Part shown: positions 5,145 to 6,984 of the stretch, piece after piece
How positions within the stretch are numbered: position 1 is the first letter of the stretch
How the letters are laid out: each line of letters starts with the position of its first letter
Source: Eubacteriales bacterium
GTDB lineage: Bacteria; Bacillota_A; Clostridia; Lachnospirales; Lachnospiraceae
DNA length: 6,984 bases
Assembly: GCA_030527765.1 (NCBI GenBank)
Contig: JAUNAE010000199.1
Location: 1-6,984 of the forward strand
Direction of reading: 5' to 3'
Notes under the pieces: generated by a model
What the model was told of the DNA's origin: nothing
Database searches by the model: none
What the model saw: the letters and a program-made list of their open reading frames with translations, nothing else
Translations under genes and position numbers: made by a program

Positions 5145-6905
5145 TTAAAGTGTATATTCTATGCTGCCATCTGCTTTTCTTCTAAAATGACTGAAAAACG
5201 TGTCATAATACATCTCTGCCATTTCAGGAGTGTAAGTATGAGGCAAGTCTCTTACCGAAGTAAATCTAAGCAGCGGAGTCCTCTGATCCTTTGTCCAGGT
5301 ATGCGTCGTATAAGCTCCATTTTGTCTTACTTCTTCATTTGCCCGATCAATATTATTCACCTTACACATCATATTGATGAACAAATCATTTGCATTCCCG
5401 GGCTCAATCTTATCGCCGACTCCAACATCGTGTTCACCCATCATCAGCCACACAGGACGCTCAACACCATCTGCCTCAATATCCTTTTCAGGCTTTCCTC
5501 CATTTGTAAGGAAATGATACTGTGCTCCCTGAGGTCCGAATGCAGCAAAGCGCTTCGGCATCTCAGACATCAGTCTCTGTGTCATCAAAGATCCGTTGGA
5601 GTGTCCGCTCACATATATTCTTTCCTCATCTATCGGATAGTTCTCACAAACCTCATTAATTACATTCCGAACAAATTTAATATCATCCATCTCAGATGTC
5701 ATTCCAATACTGTTCCATGTAGGCAGAGGTATTGTTTTCCCCTCGAAGTACTGATTTGAGGGAAATGCAGATAGATAAATTACAAAAAAGTCTCTCCTCT
5801 CTGCAAGTTCATGCCACTGAGTACTTTCAGCAAATATTGTTCCTGTGCAGGAATACCCATGTATTGCGATTACAAGCGGTAATTTTTCTTCTTTGTGTGA
5901 AAGATATCTTCCCGGTTCATAGATAAACCATTCGCGGTTTCTCTCGTCTACCTTCGTCACCTTTCTGATCAGCTTCATATCCTCCCAGCTTCTTGCCGGT
6001 CGAATGTCACCGTTTCCGACTCCCATCCATCGCTTGAATCCGAGAGCCCATTTGATCATTTCTTCGTGTAATTGAACTGCATCTTGTTCTTCTGTCTTTA
6101 TCGTATTTTTTACACTTACAATAGGAATGCTGTCAGGAGCGGAAAACCACTTTTTCATGTTCTTGACATATGTTTTCGTATTTCCGTCTACCAGAGGCTT
6201 ATTCTGCAATCCGGATGCAATGCAATATCCGTTCAATATAGAATTTGTACTTTTCTCGCTCTCATCTACAAGCCAGACAGGCATTTCAACTTCTGTCTTT
6301 GTTGTGGATGCATCTCTGGCTGATTTTATTTTGCTTAGCTGTGAATATAAGCTTGTATCAAGCTCGTAATTTCCGTCTTGAAGCACAGCAGCGAATATCT
6401 CCGGATCCAGCAATGCAAACGTCTGAGAAATATAAGCGCCGTTTCCGATTCCCATGGTGTAGTAGGTCGCTTCATTCAAGCTGTAGTAAATTCTTGTCAG
6501 TGAATGTTTAAAAACCGCCTCACAGTAGTCCATCTCGCTCTGAATATCATCTCTTCTCCATCCTCCCGGTCTGGATTCCAGAACGATCAGCACTGCGTTG
6601 GTTTTCTCTGCGATTTTTATATACTGCCCATTTCTAAGAAACTCTTCCGCACTGACATCGTCATCCGGAAATAAATAAATACCGGCGCCAGAAATAGGAA
6701 AATGTTCCGGAATATAGACGAGATAATTTCTTTTTTCTCCATTTACCTCTACGGTGCGCGGAAGCAAACCAGTGAAAAAAGGTTTCTCCGGATGTTCGAA
6801 AGAGATATTCGGATATTCAACTACCTCTGTGTTTCCAAACATCATATTTAAATCGCCGAGTCCGTGTGACTCTCCTTCTATATCCAGTAAAAAACGTGCT
6901 TTCAC
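5145..6905 (-). CDS. Two-unit alpha/beta-hydrolase esterase, PHB-depolymerase/feruloyl-esterase-like, with degenerate N-terminal unit
   Basis: This 586-residue predicted serine esterase probably cleaves ester bonds on a small imported compound. The C-terminal unit (about 300-575) carries the hallmarks of the PHB depolymerase/LpqC/feruloyl esterase group: an oxyanion HGYS at 349-352, nucleophile motif GHSNG at 434-438 with Ser436, a probable acid Asp493 in GEHD, and a probable catalytic His556 in DLPHTYTPEM. The N-terminal unit (about 50-290) follows the same order of strands (NYLVYIP near 60, WLVDESE near 211), but the nucleophile position reads GIGNG at 152-156, so the serine is Gly154, and the HG oxyanion element is replaced by FPDDD. 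It therefore looks catalytically dead. No signal peptide or membrane segment is visible, so the enzyme is probably cytoplasmic. The start is GTG after a good AAAGGAG site. The gene ends 26 bases before the ATPase start, indicating one operon. Family placement is firm; the substrate (acetyl, feruloyl, other acyl) cannot be read from sequence. Confidence 0.85.
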   Translation of the reverse strand: MKARFLLDIEGESHGLGDLNMMFGNTEVVEYPNISFEHPEKPFFTGLLPRTVEVNGEKRNYLVYIPEHFPISGAGIYLFPDDDVSAEEFLRNGQYIKIAEKTNAVLIVLESRPGGWRRDDIQSEMDYCEAVFKHSLTRIYYSLNEATYYTMGIGNGAYISQTFALLDPEIFAAVLQDGNYELDTSLYSQLSKIKSARDASTTKTEVEMPVWLVDESEKSTNSILNGYCIASGLQNKPLVDGNTKTYVKNMKKWFSAPDSIPIVSVKNTIKTEEQDAVQLHEEMIKWALGFKRWMGVGNGDIRPARSWEDMKLIRKVTKVDERNREWFIYEPGRYLSHKEEKLPLVIAIHGYSCTGTIFAESTQWHELAERRDFFVIYLSAFPSNQYFEGKTIPLPTWNSIGMTSEMDDIKFVRNVINEVCENYPIDEERIYVSGHSNGSLMTQRLMSEMPKRFAAFGPQGAQYHFLTNGGKPEKDIEADGVERPVWLMMGEHDVGVGDKIEPGNANDLFINMMCKVNNIDRANEEVRQNGAYTTHTWTKDQRTPLLRFTSVRDLPHTYTPEMAEMYYDTFFSHFRRKADGSIEYTL

Positions 6906-6984
6906 TATCCAGGCTCCTTTCTTCTTTTTTGGTAACTGTTCAGGACCCCTTCACTCAAAGATGAGAAAAGGCTGTCCATTGAAT
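6905..6984 (-). CDS. C-terminal end of an unidentified upstream gene (partial)
   Basis: A minus-strand reading frame is open from the window edge to a TAG stop at 6907-6905. It ends in residues MDSLFSSLSEGVLNSYQKRR followed by KEPG. The stop shares its G with the GTG start of the esterase gene (TAGTG), and the esterase's Shine-Dalgarno site lies inside this frame. One-base stop/start overlaps of this kind are common between translationally coupled genes in one operon, which is the main reason to believe the frame is coding. The tail is basic and polar with no recognisable motif, so the product cannot be named. The ATG at 6979-6977 has no visible Shine-Dalgarno sequence before it, so this is more likely the end of a longer gene than a 24-residue peptide gene. 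It could also be chance open sequence in a leader region. Confidence 0.5.
   Translation of the reverse strand, partial: SMDSLFSSLSEGVLNSYQKRRKEPG
6914..6920 (-). promoter_or_regulatory. Ribosome binding site deciding the GTG start of the esterase
   Basis: The minus strand reads AAAGGAG, eight bases before GTG at 6905-6903. No in-frame start with comparable spacing exists further upstream, because the esterase frame has no other good Shine-Dalgarno match there. This supports GTG as the start codon. Confidence 0.8.

Noticed and set aside
5187..5759. Plus-strand open frame of 190 codons opposite the esterase gene
   Set aside because: It is antisense to the catalytic C-terminal unit of the esterase; the His/Ile/Arg-rich translation matches no family and looks like a codon-composition shadow.

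Overview
The window is a single-direction gene cluster. Every gene I can support is on the minus strand, so transcription runs from high to low coordinates. The Shine-Dalgarno sites are strong and AG-rich, base composition is moderate to A+T-leaning, the lipoprotein signal is Gram-positive in style, and the transporter is the ribose/xylose type with a single fused ATPase. Together these suggest a Firmicute of class Clostridia, most likely a gut-type Lachnospiraceae relative. That assignment is inference; no rRNA or other marker gene is present.

Layout in transcription order. (1) 6984-6905: the last 25 codons of a gene that enters from outside the window; its TAG stop overlaps the next start by one base. 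(2) 6905-5145: a 586-residue esterase built from two alpha/beta-hydrolase units. Only the C-terminal unit keeps a catalytic triad. (3) 5118-3625: a double-NBD sugar-type ABC ATPase that appears to start at an ATT codon. (4) 3632-2655: an RbsC-type permease overlapping the ATPase gene by 8 bases. (5) 2585-1536: a lipoprotein solute-binding protein. (6) 1439-264: a metallo-beta-lactamase-fold hydrolase with an N-terminal chitobiase/hexosaminidase-C-like beta domain. (7) 229-186: a strong intrinsic terminator. Positions 1-180 hold no convincing gene.

Two perfect stem-loops flank the binding-protein gene, at 2625-2650 and 1479-1506. They could set its transcript level apart from the membrane components (processing or 3'-end protection upstream, partial termination downstream).

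Working model (inference). The binding protein, permease and ATPase import a small sugar or sugar-like ligand. The esterase and the metallo-hydrolase, both without signal peptides, then act on it in the cytoplasm, for example by removing an ester and opening a second ester, lactone or phosphodiester bond. No glycoside hydrolase, sugar kinase or isomerase is visible, so the substrate stays unknown. I see no mobile element, CRISPR array, tRNA or rRNA.
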